Below, piece after piece: positions 5,255 through 6,243 of a stretch of 6,243 bases of DNA. The stretch lies in contig JAUIEH010000178.1 of assembly GCA_030428405.1 (NCBI GenBank), forward strand, positions 1 to 6,243. Reading direction: 5' to 3'. The translations under genes and the position numbers were made by a program. Origin of the DNA: Alphaproteobacteria bacterium (lineage in GTDB: Bacteria; Pseudomonadota; Alphaproteobacteria; Caulobacterales; Maricaulaceae). The stretch's first letter is position 1; each line of letters begins with the position of its first letter. The notes under the pieces were generated by a model. The model did no database searches. It worked only from the letters and a program-made list of their open reading frames with translations, and was not told the origin of the DNA.

Positions 5255-6243
5255 ATGAGCGCAGTCGGAACTATTGCGCGCCGTACATTCCTCATCGGCT
5301 CAGCGGCCATCGCCGGCGGCGTGGCCTTTGGCGTCTACGCCGTGCGCGCGCCGCACCAAAACCCGCTGCGCGACGGGCTCGCCGAGGACGAGGCGACGTT
5401 CAATCCCTGGGTCAAAATCAGCCCGCGCGGCATTACGCTGATAACACCGCATACGGATTTGGGTCAGGGCGCGCGCTCCGTGCAAGCGGCGCTGATCGCG
5501 GAAGAAATGGACATCGAGTTCGGCCAGTTCGAAGTGGAGCCAGGCCCGCCGGCGCCGGCTTATTTCAACTCCGCGCTCGCGGGCGAAGGCATTCCTTTCA
5601 TGTCGCGCGACGTCAGCCGGGAAGCGGAATTGATGCGCGGCGTGATGGGCGCGGCCGTCAAGGCGATGGGGATGCAGGTGACCGGCGGCTCGAGCACGGT
5701 CGCAGACAGCTATCACCGCTTGCGCGAAGCAGGCGCAGTGGCGCGCGAAACGCTCAAGCGGGCGGCCTCCAGACGCACCGGCGTCGCCGTCGCCGAGCTT
5801 GTCACGCGCGAGGCGCGCGTGGTCCTTCCGGACGGCACGGAGATTCCCTATACGGAGTTAGCCGACGAGGCCGCAAACGTTTCGCCGGTCACGGATGTCA
5901 CGCTGCGCGATCCGTCCGAGTGGCGTTTTCTTGGCCGCGACATGGAGCGGCTCGACATTGTGGCCAAGTCGACCGGCACGCTTGCCTACGGCATCGACTT
6001 GTCGATGGAGGGCATGGTCCACGCCAGCCTGCGCGTTAATCCGCGCAAGGGCGGCGCCCTGAACGGTTTTGACGCTTCGGCCGCAGAAGCGATGCGCGGC
6101 GTGCAGCGCGTGCTCTCCGTCACCAACGGCGTGGCGGTCATCGCGAATAATAGCTGGCGGGCGTTCCGCGCGCTCGACGCGGTCAGCTATGATTGGGGCG
6201 AAGCCGACTATCCGCCGGAAATGGAGGCGCATTGGGCCGCGCT
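5255..6243 (+). CDS. iorB: Molybdopterin-binding large subunit, IorB-like, with Tat signal; 3' end beyond window
   Basis: The frame is open from the ATG at 5255 to the window end, giving 329 codons of a protein that is usually about 700-770 residues. Residues 1-30 form a twin-arginine signal: ARRTFLIG at 8-15, then a hydrophobic stretch (SAAIAGGVAFGVYAV) with no obvious AxA cleavage site, so it may stay as an anchor. Family motifs follow: FNPWVKISPRG at 49-59, TDLGQGARSVQAALIAEEMD at 67-86 (the LGQG cofactor-binding loop), RGVMGAAVKAMGMQVTGGSS at 128-147, and the helix running through LREAGAVARETL at 156-167. AKSTGTLAYGIDL at 237-249 begins the domain that in the family precedes the second cofactor-binding half, which is cut off here. 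The enzyme would hydroxylate an aromatic N-heterocycle or oxidise an aldehyde at a molybdenum centre on the periplasmic side. A cytochrome c subunit or XdhC/MobA-type maturation gene may lie downstream but is not visible. Confidence 0.92.
   Translation, partial: MSAVGTIARRTFLIGSAAIAGGVAFGVYAVRAPHQNPLRDGLAEDEATFNPWVKISPRGITLITPHTDLGQGARSVQAALIAEEMDIEFGQFEVEPGPPAPAYFNSALAGEGIPFMSRDVSREAELMRGVMGAAVKAMGMQVTGGSSTVADSYHRLREAGAVARETLKRAASRRTGVAVAELVTREARVVLPDGTEIPYTELADEAANVSPVTDVTLRDPSEWRFLGRDMERLDIVAKSTGTLAYGIDLSMEGMVHASLRVNPRKGGALNGFDASAAEAMRGVQRVLSVTNGVAVIANNSWRAFRALDAVSYDWGEADYPPEMEAHWAA

Noticed and set aside
5300..6232. Minus-strand open frames at 5300-5716 and 5858-6232
   Set aside because: Both are antisense to the clear molybdopterin subunit, whose motifs continue unbroken across the region.

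Overview
This GC-rich window looks like an ordinary chromosomal segment of an alphaproteobacterium. The clues are dense genes with strong GC bias at third codon positions, and the style of the proteins (a TolB-N/TPR regulator, an ACAD10/11-type phosphotransferase, an Ior-type molybdenum hydroxylase). A Caulobacterales/Hyphomonadaceae-like host is a guess, not something the sequence proves. I see no RNA gene, CRISPR array, insertion sequence, integrase or origin.

Layout: (1) 1-1269, plus strand: C-terminal part of a regulator- or cyclase-type protein with a TolB-N-like domain and TPR repeats; its reading frame is still open at the left edge. (2) 1267-1295: an 11-bp perfect hairpin between two convergent genes. 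(3) 4617 down to 1300, minus strand: four genes in the order SnoaL/NTF2-like protein, APH-family phosphotransferase, divergent PhoH-like ATPase (TTG start), pirin. The first two are separated by 2 nt and almost certainly co-transcribed. The gap before phoH is 103 nt and holds a cluster of dyad symmetries. The gap before pirin is 87 nt. (4) 4618-4791: a divergent intergenic region. (5) 4792-6243, plus strand: the small [2Fe-2S] subunit and the start of the large molybdopterin subunit of an isoquinoline 1-oxidoreductase/aldehyde oxidoreductase-type enzyme. They are 1 nt apart, and the large subunit runs off the right edge.

Functional reading: IorA and IorB should form one enzyme, exported folded through the Tat signal on IorB. 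The SnoaL-like/phosphotransferase pair resembles a small-molecule or acyl-CoA catabolic pair of unknown substrate, and its divergent placement next to iorAB could mean shared control; that is inference. PhoH and pirin look like household or stress genes. The PhoH has lost a normally well-conserved segment after Walker A and lacks the usual ybeY/corC/lnt neighbours, which makes it the most unusual protein here. I did not find a convincing new biological system.
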